From: Clostridium ganghwense
GTDB lineage: Bacteria; Bacillota; Clostridia; Clostridiales; Clostridiaceae
DNA: 64,000 nucleotides
Reading direction: 5' to 3'
NCBI RefSeq assembly: GCF_026735165.1
Contig: NZ_JAPQES010000003.1
Span: forward strand, 372,001-436,000
Shown: piece after piece, positions 37,757 through 47,431 of the stretch
How positions within the stretch are numbered: position 1 is the first letter of the stretch
Layout: each line of letters begins with the position of its first letter
The notes under the pieces: generated by a model
Databases searched by the model: none
What the model was told of the DNA's origin: nothing
The model's input: the letters and a program-made list of their open reading frames with translations, nothing else
Program-made: the position numbers and the translations under genes

Positions 37757-38701
37757 TTATTCTAATACTTTGTCTATTATCTCAATACACTTTTTCACAC
37801 TTTCATCCTTACATGATATTCCATCATACCATGATTTATCAGAGGCAGGTTTATCTGCAAAGTATCGGGATTTTAAAATCAGTTCTGGTCTATATTCAAA
37901 ATGTAAAATATCAAATTTTCCCCATTTACCTCCCCAAATAAAGTTATTCTTCTCAAAAATCTGCACAATTTCCCTTGGATAAATAGATAATCTCTTTTCC
38001 CCATCTTTTCGTGAAGTCCACTTCCAATAATCTCTTTTATCACTTTTAAGATCAATTGCAGTTCCAAAAGAATGAGGACTTAATCTATTAGTACCTGCAA
38101 TACATCTATAATTAAAAGTACCATTTGTAGGAAATACACAAGAATAAATATCATGACGTTTTTGTGATAACGGTGTAAGCTCTTTCATAACTGACTGCAG
38201 TGCATCAGCTGCTTTATTATTACCATTAAAAAGACAAGTTTTATATCCAAGCTTTACAGGTACAAGATTAGACTGCACTTGTTCCTTACCTCCACCATAG
38301 ACCTCTTTAAGTAAAGGATATACTCTAATACGTCCTGGATTAAAATCTATATCCATCAATTTTGTAATATCTGATAGAGGATACCTCTGTTCCATCATGT
38401 CTTGTAAATCTGCATTATTTAACTTCTCTTGAAAATTCTTTACTTTTTTATCATCATAAAGGATACGTTTTCCTGATTTCATTACTATATATACTCTACC
38501 ATCCGTTTTCCGTTCTACATTGGTAATATACTCAGGATAAGCCATCATCAAACAAAAAAGATCTTGCTTCATCGTCACATTATAAACTATGTCATCAGGT
38601 TCCGTAGCCGCAATAGCAATATTTTTCATCGCTCCTTTTTCCACTACTCCCCCAAACACCAACATACACAGCACAATTACACTAATAGCCATCTTCTTCA
38701 T
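37757..38701 (-). CDS. Secreted M15-family peptidase (D-Ala-D-Ala carboxypeptidase type)
   Basis: 314 residues. Residues 1-33 form a signal peptide ending near AIAATEP. The zinc site is complete: SPHSFGTAIDL (His and Asp, about residues 208-218) and DILHFEYRPEL (His, about 267). IRVYPLLKEVYG is typical of clostridial members. These enzymes trim peptidoglycan peptides; homologs act in growth, spores or lysis. GGGAGG precedes the ATG. Single gene with its own terminator. Confidence 0.88.
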   Translation of the reverse strand: MKKMAISVIVLCMLVFGGVVEKGAMKNIAIAATEPDDIVYNVTMKQDLFCLMMAYPEYITNVERKTDGRVYIVMKSGKRILYDDKKVKNFQEKLNNADLQDMMEQRYPLSDITKLMDIDFNPGRIRVYPLLKEVYGGGKEQVQSNLVPVKLGYKTCLFNGNNKAADALQSVMKELTPLSQKRHDIYSCVFPTNGTFNYRCIAGTNRLSPHSFGTAIDLKSDKRDYWKWTSRKDGEKRLSIYPREIVQIFEKNNFIWGGKWGKFDILHFEYRPELILKSRYFADKPASDKSWYDGISCKDESVKKCIEIIDKVLE

Positions 38702-38851
38702 AATATCTTTCCTCCCTTCATAAAATGTTAATTTACCTATTTCACAATATTCTTCAACAGATATGTTATTAGAAATATTACCTCTCTACATGGCTAGTAT
38801 GTGTAGATACAATAAATTTTACTAACAACAGTTTTATGAAAAGACTAAATA

Positions 38852-39448
38852 TTATAATTCATTATTCTTCACACAGCTAAAATAAAAAAACTCTTCATCT
38901 TTTATAACTACATACTTAAAATTGTATTTTCTACTCAATTCATTCAGATTAGTATTACTTGGAATAGGCTCTCTTCCGTGATTATATCCTATTTTTCTAT
39001 GATGCTTTTTTAATCCTTCTCTTGTCCTTGCATGGATAATTGAGAAACATCCTCCCTCATTCAATAATTCTTTCGCATTTTTAAATACTACATCCATATT
39101 TTCAAAATGTGGAATGCTGTTAAATATAATTACATAATCAAATTTTTCATCAAATTCTACTTTTTTATCAAAATCTAAACATCTTGTTTGTACTTCTGGA
39201 AATATTTTTTTTAGTTCTTCAAGCATTTTTTCTGAAATATCTACTGCAACATAGTTTTTTAATTCCTTACCTCGCAGTATTGAATACAGAATACCCGTTC
39301 CTGCTGCAACATCAATCACTGAATCATTTTTTGATATTCCTAATAATTTCACTGTCTTTTTTGCAATGTTCATTCTTTCTTCTGGTATGTTTTCTGCCCA
39401 TTTTTTATAGCTTTTATTGAAAAACTCTTTCTGATTTGTAATCTTCAA
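38852..39448 (-). CDS. Class I SAM-dependent methyltransferase
   Basis: 198 residues from a TTG at 39448 behind AAGGTG. Motif I SVIDVAAGTGILYSIL (about residues 43-58), motif II acidic VAVDIS, and IFNSIPHFENMDV after. Small-molecule methyltransferase of unknown substrate. Unlike the fragment at 36664 it is complete. Followed by no clear terminator. Confidence 0.85.
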   Translation of the reverse strand: MKITNQKEFFNKSYKKWAENIPEERMNIAKKTVKLLGISKNDSVIDVAAGTGILYSILRGKELKNYVAVDISEKMLEELKKIFPEVQTRCLDFDKKVEFDEKFDYVIIFNSIPHFENMDVVFKNAKELLNEGGCFSIIHARTREGLKKHHRKIGYNHGREPIPSNTNLNELSRKYNFKYVVIKDEEFFYFSCVKNNEL

Positions 39449-39493
39449 TATTCCTACACCTTCTCTCTATTTAAACCTTTTATAAACACTACT

Positions 39494-40042
39494 TTAAATT
39501 TTTCTTATAACTTTACATGGATTTCCTACAGCCACAACATTTTCTGGAATATCTTTAGTTACTACACTTCCTGCTCCTATTACTGTATTAGCTCCTATTT
39601 TTACCCCTGGTACAATTATTGCTCCTGCTCCTATCCAAACATTATCTCCTATTTCTATAGGTAGAGCATATTCATTACCTTTTGCTCTTTCTACTGGGTC
39701 AATTGGATGGGTAGCTGTAGATATTTTTACACCTGGAGCTAAAAGTACATTATTCCCTATCTTTACTTCATTTACATCTAAAATTATACAACCATGATTG
39801 GCATAAAAATTTTCGCCTATTTTTATATTGTATCCATAATCACAGTAAAATGGCGGCTCTATCCAACAACTTTTATCTGTTCTAAATAGCTTTTTTAAAA
39901 TTTCTATTTTTTTCTCCTGCTCTGATGGATCTGTCATATTAAATTTATGACAAAGTTTTTTAGCATAATTTCTCTCCTCAACTAATTCTTTATCAAAAGC
40001 CTGATAAAATTCTCCTGCTAACATCTTTTCTTTTTCAGTCAT
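39494..40042 (-). CDS. maa: Sugar O-acetyltransferase (maltose/galactoside type)
   Basis: 182 residues. Left-handed beta-helix with hexapeptide repeats (IGDNVWIGAGAIIVPGVKIG) and the catalytic His region ISTATHPIDPVERA. It transfers acetyl from acetyl-CoA to sugars or other hydroxyl compounds; NodL/LacA/Maa family. GAGGTG before ATG. Neighbours are unrelated, so the substrate is open. Confidence 0.9.
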   Translation of the reverse strand: MTEKEKMLAGEFYQAFDKELVEERNYAKKLCHKFNMTDPSEQEKKIEILKKLFRTDKSCWIEPPFYCDYGYNIKIGENFYANHGCIILDVNEVKIGNNVLLAPGVKISTATHPIDPVERAKGNEYALPIEIGDNVWIGAGAIIVPGVKIGANTVIGAGSVVTKDIPENVVAVGNPCKVIRKI

Positions 40043-40167
40043 AATTTCACCTCATATTTAAATAATAAATTTTGTAAGAATTAAATAATACTATTAATCA
40101 AATTATCATGGTAAACCTCACTTTTTTTCTTTAATATAATAACCTGTAAGACCCAAATATTTAATTT

Positions 40168-40689
40168 TTAATTCTTAAATTCGAGAGTCATAACATTTAC
40201 TATATTTGTTTTCTTTGTAAACTCCATAGTAACTTCTTTTATTTTTCTATAACCTAAATCAGACCAAAATTTAATTCCCTTATAATTATCTTCAATTACG
40301 CCTATTCTGAAAGATTTTGCACCTAAATTAGTTGCCCATTGAATTAATGCTTCATGTGCCATTTTTCCTAACCCATTACCTCTTTCTTTTGGGTCAATAA
40401 GCATTAATCCAAGCATCCATTGTCCAATAACAGGGAAATCCTTAACAATATCAATAATACCTACAAGTTGTTTATTATCTTTAAATATTCCTAAAACAAA
40501 CTTATCTTTATAATTTTTATTTGGTGGAATAGCCTCAAATATTTCTTTTGTATCTTCTTTAGATGGTACTATTCCATCATGTAATATATAATAATCTGAA
40601 CATTTTTCACATAGCTCTTCAATAATTTTAATTTTTTCTATAGTAAGAGGTTTAATTTCATAATCATTAAGCAAATTGAGTTTTTCCAT
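40168..40689 (-). CDS. GNAT-family N-acetyltransferase
   Basis: 173 residues from ATG 40689 behind GGAGGAAG. The acetyl-CoA loop LIDPKERGNGLGKMAHEALI (about residues 103-122) is clear. Substrate unknown. Confidence 0.88.
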   Translation of the reverse strand: MEKLNLLNDYEIKPLTIEKIKIIEELCEKCSDYYILHDGIVPSKEDTKEIFEAIPPNKNYKDKFVLGIFKDNKQLVGIIDIVKDFPVIGQWMLGLMLIDPKERGNGLGKMAHEALIQWATNLGAKSFRIGVIEDNYKGIKFWSDLGYRKIKEVTMEFTKKTNIVNVMTLEFKN

Positions 40690-40828
40690 ATAATCTTCCT
40701 CCAATTTCCTAATTATTTTTCATCATACATAAATAAGTTACATACTTAATTGTATAATAAAATCTATATATTCTATAATATCACAAATAAGTAATTGTAA
40801 TCTTTTAAAGATTATACATGTAAAAAAT

Positions 40829-40855
40829 AGTAGACCTTCATTTCGAAGGTCTACT
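40829..40855 (-). terminator. Terminator of the YgiQ gene
   Basis: AGTAGACCTTC and GAAGGTCTACT pair over 11 bp with a 5-base loop; the minus strand continues ATTTTTTA. Confidence 0.9.
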
Positions 40856-40873
40856 CTATAAATCATGTGTTAA

Positions 40874-42853
40874 TTATTTTCTTTTTGCTTTATTTTTATT
40901 ATTTTTTCTATTTCCATTCTTCTTGTTACTTTGTTTACTCTTAAACCTATCCTTCCCATTCCTTTGTTTACTTTTAAACTTATCCTTACCATTTCTTTGT
41001 TTAGTTGAATTTTCCCCTTTTCTGTTACTATTGCTGTATTCCACCTTGTTTTTTTTCATCTTTGGTTTTATTAAACATTTTGGCCCAAAACCAATAAGAT
41101 CTTCTCTATCTGCTTGCATTAAAGCTGTGTATACCAAATTATATTTCTTAGGATCTCTATATTGGAGTAAAGCTCTTTGCATAGCTTTTTCACTTTTAGT
41201 TTTAGGAATATATACTTCTTTCATAGTAATAGGATCTAAACCAGTATAAAACATAGTTGTTGATAATGTTCCAGGGGTAGGATAAAAATCTTGAACCTGT
41301 TCTGGTTGATAATTAATGTCTCTTAGATATTCTGCTAACTCTATTGCTGTTTCTAATGTACTTCCTGGATGACTGGACATTAAATAAGGTATAATATATT
41401 GTTTTTTTCCTATTCTCTCAGTTATTTTATAAAATTTATTTTTAAACTTATCATAAGTTTTTCCTGCTGGTTTTCCCATAAACTTTAAAACCTTATGTGA
41501 AACATGTTCTGGTGCTACTTTTAGTTGTCCACTTACATGATGCTTAATAAGTTCTTTAAAAAATGTATCATTTTTATCTGCCATAATATAATCATATCTT
41601 AACCCTGAACGCACAAAAACCTTTTTAACCTTAGGAATATCCCTTACCTTTTTTAGCACATTTAAATATTCCATGTGATTTACATCCATGTTTTTACACG
41701 GGTTTGGGTATAAACACTGCTTACTTTTACAAGCACCCACTTTAAGTTGTTTTTCACATGCAGGGTGTCTAAAATTAGCAGTAGGTCCTCCAACATCATG
41801 AATATATCCTTTAAAATCCTCAAAGCTTGTAATTTCTTTTGCTTCTTCTAATATTGACTCTTCACTTCTACTTTGTACAATTCTTCCTTGATGAAATGTT
41901 ATAGCACAAAAAGAGCAGCTTCCAAAGCATCCTCTTGAACTAACTATACTAAATTTAACTTCTTGTATAGCAGGTATGCCACCTAGTTCTTCATAAATAG
42001 GATGGTAATTTTTTTGATAAGGTAAAGAATAAACCTTATCTAATTCTTCTCTCGTAAGTGGCATTTCTGGTTTGTTTTGTACAAGATACTTGTTTGTATG
42101 CTTTTGTACTATAGTATTTCCTCTAATAGGATCTTGTTCTTCATATTGTATTTTGAAAGCCTCTGCATATTTCTTTTTATCTTTACACACTTCTTTATAG
42201 GATGGTATTTCAATATAGTCATACACATCTTCTATATTATCTACAACATAGCATGTCCCTGGTATATGTCTAATATATTGTATATCTAATCCATCATTCA
42301 AGTTATTTGCAACTTCAACAACCTGTTTTTCACTCATTCCATATATTAATAAGTCTGCTCCACTGTCAATTAACATAGATTTTCTTACTTTATCACTCCA
42401 ATAATCATAGTGAGCAAATCTTCTTAAACTTGCCTCAATTCCTCCAATCATAATAGGAATATTTTTGTATGCTTCTCTTATCCTATTACAATAAACAATT
42501 GTTGCTCTATCAGGTCTTAATCCCATTTTTGCACCTGGAGAATAAAAATCTTTTTCTCTTAATTTTTTACTTACCGTATAATGGTTAACCATGGAGTCCA
42601 TATTACCTCCATTTACTAAAAATCCTAATCTAGGTGCACCTAGTTTTTTAAAATCTTCTGTATCCTTCCAATTAGGCTGAGCTATTATTCCTACTTTATA
42701 TCCTGCATTTTCTAGGACTCTTGAGATGATAGCTGTTCCAAAACTATGATGATCTACATACGCATCTCCCGTAACTATAATAAAATCTAATTGCTCCCAA
42801 CCTCTATCTATCATGTCTTGTTTAGTAATTGGCAAATATTTATTATCGTTCAT
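40874..42853 (-). CDS. YgiQ-family radical SAM protein
   Basis: 659 residues from ATG 42853 (AAGGTGAT upstream; the GTG at 42862 lies in that site). An N-terminal YgiQ domain ([15 protein letters not shown]), the radical SAM cluster [11 protein letters not shown] (C-x3-C-x2-C), and a C-terminal DUF3362-like part with PDFYPTPGT-like [14 protein letters not shown]. Residues about 605-659 are a Lys/Asn/Arg tail with repeats of [12 protein letters not shown]. The reaction is unknown in the literature I know. The basic tail could bind RNA. Confidence 0.92.
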   Translation of the reverse strand: MNDNKYLPITKQDMIDRGWEQLDFIIVTGDAYVDHHSFGTAIISRVLENAGYKVGIIAQPNWKDTEDFKKLGAPRLGFLVNGGNMDSMVNHYTVSKKLREKDFYSPGAKMGLRPDRATIVYCNRIREAYKNIPIMIGGIEASLRRFAHYDYWSDKVRKSMLIDSGADLLIYGMSEKQVVEVANNLNDGLDIQYIRHIPGTCYVVDNIEDVYDYIEIPSYKEVCKDKKKYAEAFKIQYEEQDPIRGNTIVQKHTNKYLVQNKPEMPLTREELDKVYSLPYQKNYHPIYEELGGIPAIQEVKFSIVSSRGCFGSCSFCAITFHQGRIVQSRSEESILEEAKEITSFEDFKGYIHDVGGPTANFRHPACEKQLKVGACKSKQCLYPNPCKNMDVNHMEYLNVLKKVRDIPKVKKVFVRSGLRYDYIMADKNDTFFKELIKHHVSGQLKVAPEHVSHKVLKFMGKPAGKTYDKFKNKFYKITERIGKKQYIIPYLMSSHPGSTLETAIELAEYLRDINYQPEQVQDFYPTPGTLSTTMFYTGLDPITMKEVYIPKTKSEKAMQRALLQYRDPKKYNLVYTALMQADREDLIGFGPKCLIKPKMKKNKVEYSNSNRKGENSTKQRNGKDKFKSKQRNGKDRFKSKQSNKKNGNRKNNKNKAKRK

Positions 42854-43016
42854 CTTAATCACCTTCTTTTGTATAATTCAAACTACAATTATAACATTTT
42901 TTATCGCATAATTCTTCATAAATAACATATCCCAATTATTACTAAAACCATAGGTTTTCTAAGTAGTGTCTTATCTATAAAATACTATTATATATAATAA
43001 ATAAAATCGTAAAAAA

Positions 43017-43062
43017 ATAATAGAACCACACGTTTTAAAAATCACGTGTGATTCTATTATTT
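43017..43062 (-). terminator. Terminator of the coiled-coil protein gene
   Basis: AATAATAGAA-CACACGT and ACGTGTG-TTCTATTATT form a long, once-mismatched stem 6 bases after the stop at 43068. Confidence 0.85.
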
Positions 43063-43067
43063 TAATT

Positions 43068-43952
43068 CTAAGCTACAATATTAATTTTTTCACCACTATA
43101 CTCAACTTTATCATTGTTGTTGTCTATATACTGCTTAATATTTTGTGCAATTTGTTGTTGCTTTATCAGTAATTTTTCTGCATTTTCTGTATTTATACTA
43201 CTGTTAATCTTCTTACTTTGTTCACTTTTATCAACAATATTGTTAGAAGTGTTGTTTTGTATTTTATTATCACTTTTAGTAGTTACATCCTTTAAATGTT
43301 TACCAATTTTTTCAGTAATCTCTTCAATATTATCCTTCATTTCAGCAAGACGTTTTTTCTTTCTAACAGGATTAATTCCTCTACTCTTATCTATCTTTAT
43401 TTCTCCCTCTAAAACTTTTGCATCACCTGACATTATATTTTTTTGAGATGACAAAGCTTTAGCTTGTGATAGATTACTGGAAAGACTTAAAATATTATCC
43501 ATAGAACGGTCTGTTTGTATATCGTTAGTAGAATCCTTATTTGTTTTTTGTTTTGAACTTTTACCTTTCTTCTTTTTATCTTCAGTGCCAATTGCTTTGC
43601 GTTGTTCTTCCAGCTGAAGCTCATTTACCTGCTTGTCAATTTCTTCAATTTGCTTATCAATACTTTCAAGCTTTTCTTCTATAGACTTTGGATTCTCTCC
43701 GTTTTTCAAACCTCTCTCCATAATGGTATTTTTACTATCCATTAAATTTTCTTTCTGCTTCATTAGGTTTTCCAAGATATTGTTTCGTTTTAATTTTCCT
43801 CCTAAAAATTTACCCATGCTGTTTTTATTCGCAATATTACGTCTTTGAGACTTTCCATTGTTATCAACGGTATTTTTAGTCAAATTATTATTAGAACCAT
43901 AACTTAAATTTACCAAGCCTATCTGCGGCTGTGGTGAAAAAGATATCCGCAT
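43068..43952 (-). CDS. Coiled-coil, FlxA-like charged protein
   Basis: 294 residues from ATG 43952 behind AAAGGGGGA. MRISFSPQPQIGL starts it; residues about 55-115 form a Lys/Glu coiled coil (SIDKQIEEIDKQVNELQLEE), and the rest is Asn/Lys/Ser-rich with low complexity. No signal peptide or membrane segment. The coiled-coil pattern resembles FlxA-type proteins but no function is proven. Confidence 0.65.
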   Translation of the reverse strand: MRISFSPQPQIGLVNLSYGSNNNLTKNTVDNNGKSQRRNIANKNSMGKFLGGKLKRNNILENLMKQKENLMDSKNTIMERGLKNGENPKSIEEKLESIDKQIEEIDKQVNELQLEEQRKAIGTEDKKKKGKSSKQKTNKDSTNDIQTDRSMDNILSLSSNLSQAKALSSQKNIMSGDAKVLEGEIKIDKSRGINPVRKKKRLAEMKDNIEEITEKIGKHLKDVTTKSDNKIQNNTSNNIVDKSEQSKKINSSINTENAEKLLIKQQQIAQNIKQYIDNNNDKVEYSGEKINIVA

Positions 43953-44021
43953 ATATAAATCCCCCTTTAACACACTTTTGTAAACTCTGTATATTTTTTA
44001 TCATAAAAATTTTAGTTTTAT

Positions 44022-44462
44022 TTAACGAATAAATGCACTCTCTTGAAATGCAAGGGCATCATCTAACCAGCGAGGGTGCATAGGTAATAACTTTTTAGGT
44101 AAATTATCATATGCAAAATACTTAAATTCTAATGATTCTTTTGGATCACATTCTAATTCTCCACCAATTACTTCAGCCAAAAAACAAGTTGTAATAAAAT
44201 GAACAACTTCTCCATTAGGATATGAAAAAACTTGAGAATCAGGATCTGAATAAACTCCTATTAAATGCTTTATTCTTATGTCCAAATTTGCTTCTTCTTT
44301 AACTTCTCTAATAGCTGCTTCTTTAACCGATTCTCCTGGTTCTACATGTCCAGAAGGTATTCCCCACAACCCTACATCTCTACGTTTCTGCAATAATACT
44401 TTATTATTATTATCTAAAATAATAACAGCTACCCCCGGATAAATATAATCAATTTTTTTCAT
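44022..44462 (-). CDS. Nudix hydrolase
   Basis: 146 residues from ATG 44462 behind AGGAGGAAAA; the upstream extension is not needed. The Nudix box GHVEPGESVKEAAIREVKEE is complete apart from Ala for the last Gly (EEAN). Members cleave nucleoside diphosphates linked to other groups, often for housecleaning. Substrate unknown. Confidence 0.9.
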   Translation of the reverse strand: MKKIDYIYPGVAVIILDNNNKVLLQKRRDVGLWGIPSGHVEPGESVKEAAIREVKEEANLDIRIKHLIGVYSDPDSQVFSYPNGEVVHFITTCFLAEVIGGELECDPKESLEFKYFAYDNLPKKLLPMHPRWLDDALAFQESAFIR

Positions 44463-44850
44463 TTTTTTCCTCCTATCAAAAACTTTAGGAACTAATAGAA
44501 CTATTACCCCTCCCTTTTTCACTCTATACTTTAATATCAAAATATGAATAAAATATTACACAAATACTTTTATACTTAATATATAATATCGGTTATGTAC
44601 CCTACGGTATCTCCCATATGTAACTTTTAGTAAGCTATCCTTAGTTCCATAAACCACACTTTATTTCAATATTATTTACATTATACCATATTGTTACATT
44701 TAATATTAGAAGTTATCTTTTATCATGCTCTTTAAATAACTTTTAATTTTACTTATACTACTTTGAGTTGTATTGGTATATATTTTATGCTATTATTTCA
44801 TAAAGCTTTCTCATCATAAAATATACTAATTTTTATAAAAGGAGTAGAGT
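44463..44850. other. Intergenic region, no gene seen
   Basis: About 390 bases between the Nudix gene and the DUF2238 gene. A slightly less AT-rich patch at 44590-44660 reads no supported protein; I see no known RNA motif or terminator here. Confidence 0.5.
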
Positions 44851-45462
44851 ATGAAAAATAAACATTTTTATATATTTTTATTATCAACTTTATCTTTAAT
44901 TTTCATTTGGTCTTTTATAAATCCTCATGATTTATTCACATGGTTTTTAGAAGTATTACCAGCTGTAATAGGTATTTCAATTCTTATACTTATTTATCCT
45001 AACTTTAAATTTACAAAACTTGTTTATTTTCTAATTTGGATTCATGCAATTATTTTAATTATTGGAGGACACTATACTTACGCTGAAATGCCATTATTTA
45101 ATTGGATAAGAGATACCTTTGATTTAAGTCGTAATTATTATGATAGATTGGGACACTTTGCTCAAGGCTTTATTCCAGCTATAGTAATAAGAGAAGTATT
45201 TTTAAGAAAATCTGTTGTAAAGAATGGAAAATGGTTATTTTTTATAGTGGTTAGCATTTGTCTTGCAATAAGTGCTTCTTATGAACTTTTAGAGTTTATA
45301 GTTTCAAAACTGACAGGTACAGCTGCTGATAACTTTCTAGGTACTCAAGGAGATGTTTGGGATACACAATGGGACATGCTTTATGCATTAGTTGGATCAA
45401 TTACAGCACTACTATTTCTAAAAAAACCTCATAATAAAGCATTAGCACATGAGAAAAACTAA
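44851..45462 (+). CDS. DUF2238 (YjdF-like) membrane protein
   Basis: 203 residues, about five membrane segments. GGHYTYAEMPLFNW, YYDRLGHFAQGFIPA and GDVWDTQWDMLYALVG are family marks. Function unknown. AAAGGAGTAG precedes the ATG. The last codons lie in a hairpin shared with the convergent paralog-like gene. Confidence 0.88.
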   Translation: MKNKHFYIFLLSTLSLIFIWSFINPHDLFTWFLEVLPAVIGISILILIYPNFKFTKLVYFLIWIHAIILIIGGHYTYAEMPLFNWIRDTFDLSRNYYDRLGHFAQGFIPAIVIREVFLRKSVVKNGKWLFFIVVSICLAISASYELLEFIVSKLTGTAADNFLGTQGDVWDTQWDMLYALVGSITALLFLKKPHNKALAHEKN

Positions 45463-45480
45463 TTCTCATGTGCTAATGCT
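45438..45480. terminator. Bidirectional terminator embedded in coding ends
   Basis: AGCATTAGCACATGAGAA (45438-45455) and its complement (45463-45480) form a perfect 18-bp stem. It covers the last codons and stop of the plus gene and part of the stop of the minus gene. Confidence 0.88.
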
Positions 45481-46150
45481 AACAACTCTGATTATTATTA
45501 TACTCTTCTTTCTTTTGTAGAAGCCTTGGGTTTTCATCAAAAAACTCCTTAAAAACTGGAACTTGCTGATGTCTTTTCTGATAAAAATATCCGTTAATTG
45601 AAGTAATAAGAGCTCCTATAGAATCTACAATTAAATCCCACATAGTATCAACTAGTCCAGATTTCTGCATATTCAAACCAAATATAGAATCCATTGAAAA
45701 CTCAAATATCTCCCATAATGCTCCCATACACAAAGCAAATGTGAAAGAAAATAAAGCAACAAAAAATGGACTCATAATAAGATCAATCTTTTCTTCTCTG
45801 TTCAAAATATATATCAACAAAAATCCAACCATTCCAAGAATAACTCCTGAAAAAGTATGGAGCATTATATCCCACCACCAAAATTTATAGTAATAGTTCC
45901 CAAGCTCTCCCAAAATCTGAGCTGCAAAAATAAAGCTTAAAATTACTATTTGAAAGCTTGCGGGAAGCTTTATACCATTTTTTCTAGCAATTATATAAGG
46001 TAAATACGTAAGTACAAAAGTACTTATTGCAATAAAAAGATTAAGCCAACTTTGAGTTTTTATACTTATAACCATAGATAATATTAAAAGTATTCTCATG
46101 ATATTAGCTAGTACAATTTCTTTCTTATAATTCTTCTTTAGTATCTTCAT
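45479..46150 (-). CDS. Membrane protein related to DUF2238
   Basis: 223 residues, six membrane segments. WWWDIMLHTFSGVILGMVGF, ALWEIFEFSMDS and DTMWDLIVDSIGAL match the His/Glu/Asp positions of the convergent DUF2238 protein, so the two appear distantly related. Function unknown. GGGGGGAAG precedes the ATG. The gene lies 27 bases after comB and may be cotranscribed with it. Confidence 0.8.
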   Translation of the reverse strand: MKILKKNYKKEIVLANIMRILLILSMVISIKTQSWLNLFIAISTFVLTYLPYIIARKNGIKLPASFQIVILSFIFAAQILGELGNYYYKFWWWDIMLHTFSGVILGMVGFLLIYILNREEKIDLIMSPFFVALFSFTFALCMGALWEIFEFSMDSIFGLNMQKSGLVDTMWDLIVDSIGALITSINGYFYQKRHQQVPVFKEFFDENPRLLQKKEEYNNNQSC

Positions 46151-46177
46151 CTAACTTCCCCCCAATCTCTAATCATA

Positions 46178-46888
46178 TTATTCACTCACAATTTTTCCTT
46201 CTTTAAATTCTGGTGCCATGTCTATAATATCTTTTCTACAGCAATATTTCAAATCTCCTTCAAGCCCTAAACTTATAAGAGTATTATAGTGCTTGGCTTT
46301 CTTTATAAAGCTTAAAACATCTTCATTCTGCTCATATATATAATATGCAGTTACAGCGATATCAGTTAACTCAGCCTTTATTTCTTTTAAAATACAATCA
46401 ATAATATATCCACTGCATATAAAATCATCTATAGAAAATTCTCCATAAGTACCTGCATTAATTATAACTACATCATTATTTAATTCTACTGCTCTCTTAG
46501 CTACTGTCTTTGCATTTATCAGCGCTCCTATAAGCATATTTTTTGCCGATACAGCTCTGTTTATTGCCTTTGTTCCATTTGTAGTAGTCATGACTAAAAC
46601 TTTATCTTTTGCAATATCTTCTTTATATTCTAGAGGAGAATTTGAGAAATCAAAACCTTCTATTTTAACAGCATTTCTTTCTCCACCTAAAACATAATTC
46701 TCTCTATTATCTTTTACAATAGATTTAGCCTCTTCAATATCTACCACAGGAATAACTTCTCTACAGCCATTATTTAATGCTGTTACAATTACAGATGTAG
46801 CCCTTAGCATATCTACTATCACTACAGTCTTATCCTTAATCTTTTCTTCTTTTATATCCTCATTTGAAATAATTATATCTATTTTCAT
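46178..46888 (-). CDS. comB: 2-phosphosulfolactate phosphatase family protein
   Basis: 236 residues. VVIVDMLRATSVIVTALNNG, LGGERNAVKIEGFDFSNSP and TTNGTKAI are ComB hallmarks. In methanogens ComB makes sulfolactate for coenzyme M. Clostridia do not make coenzyme M, so the substrate here may be another phosphorylated acid. GAGGGA precedes the ATG. Confidence 0.85.
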   Translation of the reverse strand: MKIDIIISNEDIKEEKIKDKTVVIVDMLRATSVIVTALNNGCREVIPVVDIEEAKSIVKDNRENYVLGGERNAVKIEGFDFSNSPLEYKEDIAKDKVLVMTTTNGTKAINRAVSAKNMLIGALINAKTVAKRAVELNNDVVIINAGTYGEFSIDDFICSGYIIDCILKEIKAELTDIAVTAYYIYEQNEDVLSFIKKAKHYNTLISLGLEGDLKYCCRKDIIDMAPEFKEGKIVSE

Positions 46889-46931
46889 ATGATATATCCC
46901 TCATTTCCTAATAAGATAAATAATTATTTAA

Positions 46932-47324
46932 TCAATTTTTTATAACCTTATCTATACATGTTCCAATAACTATTCCAGCAGTATAACACAATAAATCACT
47001 CCATAGAAATCCAAAACCTAATATAAGCCCTCCTATAGTAGTATGTCTAACACTATCAATCCAACGTGCATGATATAGCTGACTTATTTCTATACTATAA
47101 GAAAATATAATAGCCATTACAGCAACTTTTCTAATAGAATAAGTTCTAAAACAAAATCCTATCATAAGAAAAATCATCAATCCCCATAGGGTATCCCCTG
47201 CATATTCCCCTATAAACTTAGGAATAATTGAATAAAATTTTCTTGAAGATAATCCTAAAAATATTACTACTAAAATTAGAATTCCATAAATTACTCTATT
47301 TCTTTTATTATTTGAATTAATCAT
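46932..47324 (-). CDS. DUF2809 membrane protein
   Basis: 130 residues, four membrane segments. GLSSRKFYSIIPKFIGEYAG, EISQLYHARWIDSVR and LGFGFLWSDLLCY fit DUF2809. Function unknown. It precedes comB by 43 bases on the same strand, so DUF2809-comB-DUF2238-like may be one unit. Confidence 0.85.
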   Translation of the reverse strand: MINSNNKRNRVIYGILILVVIFLGLSSRKFYSIIPKFIGEYAGDTLWGLMIFLMIGFCFRTYSIRKVAVMAIIFSYSIEISQLYHARWIDSVRHTTIGGLILGFGFLWSDLLCYTAGIVIGTCIDKVIKN

Positions 47325-47376
47325 TTAAATCCTTTCTCACTATATCTTTTTATCTAATTTGAACTTACATTAAAAA

Positions 47377-47405
47377 ATAAGTTGTATCGTAGTAATACAA
47401 CTTAT
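47377..47405 (-). terminator. Terminator of the M18 aminopeptidase gene
   Basis: ATAAGTTGTAT and ATACAACTTAT pair over about 11 bp; minus-strand flank is T-rich. Confidence 0.8.
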
Positions 47406-47431
47406 CTTAAATATCAAAATTATCTAGTTAA

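Noticed and set aside
44580-44670. Possible riboswitch or gene remnant before the DUF2238 gene
   Set aside because: The less AT-rich patch matches no RNA motif I know and gives no convincing protein.
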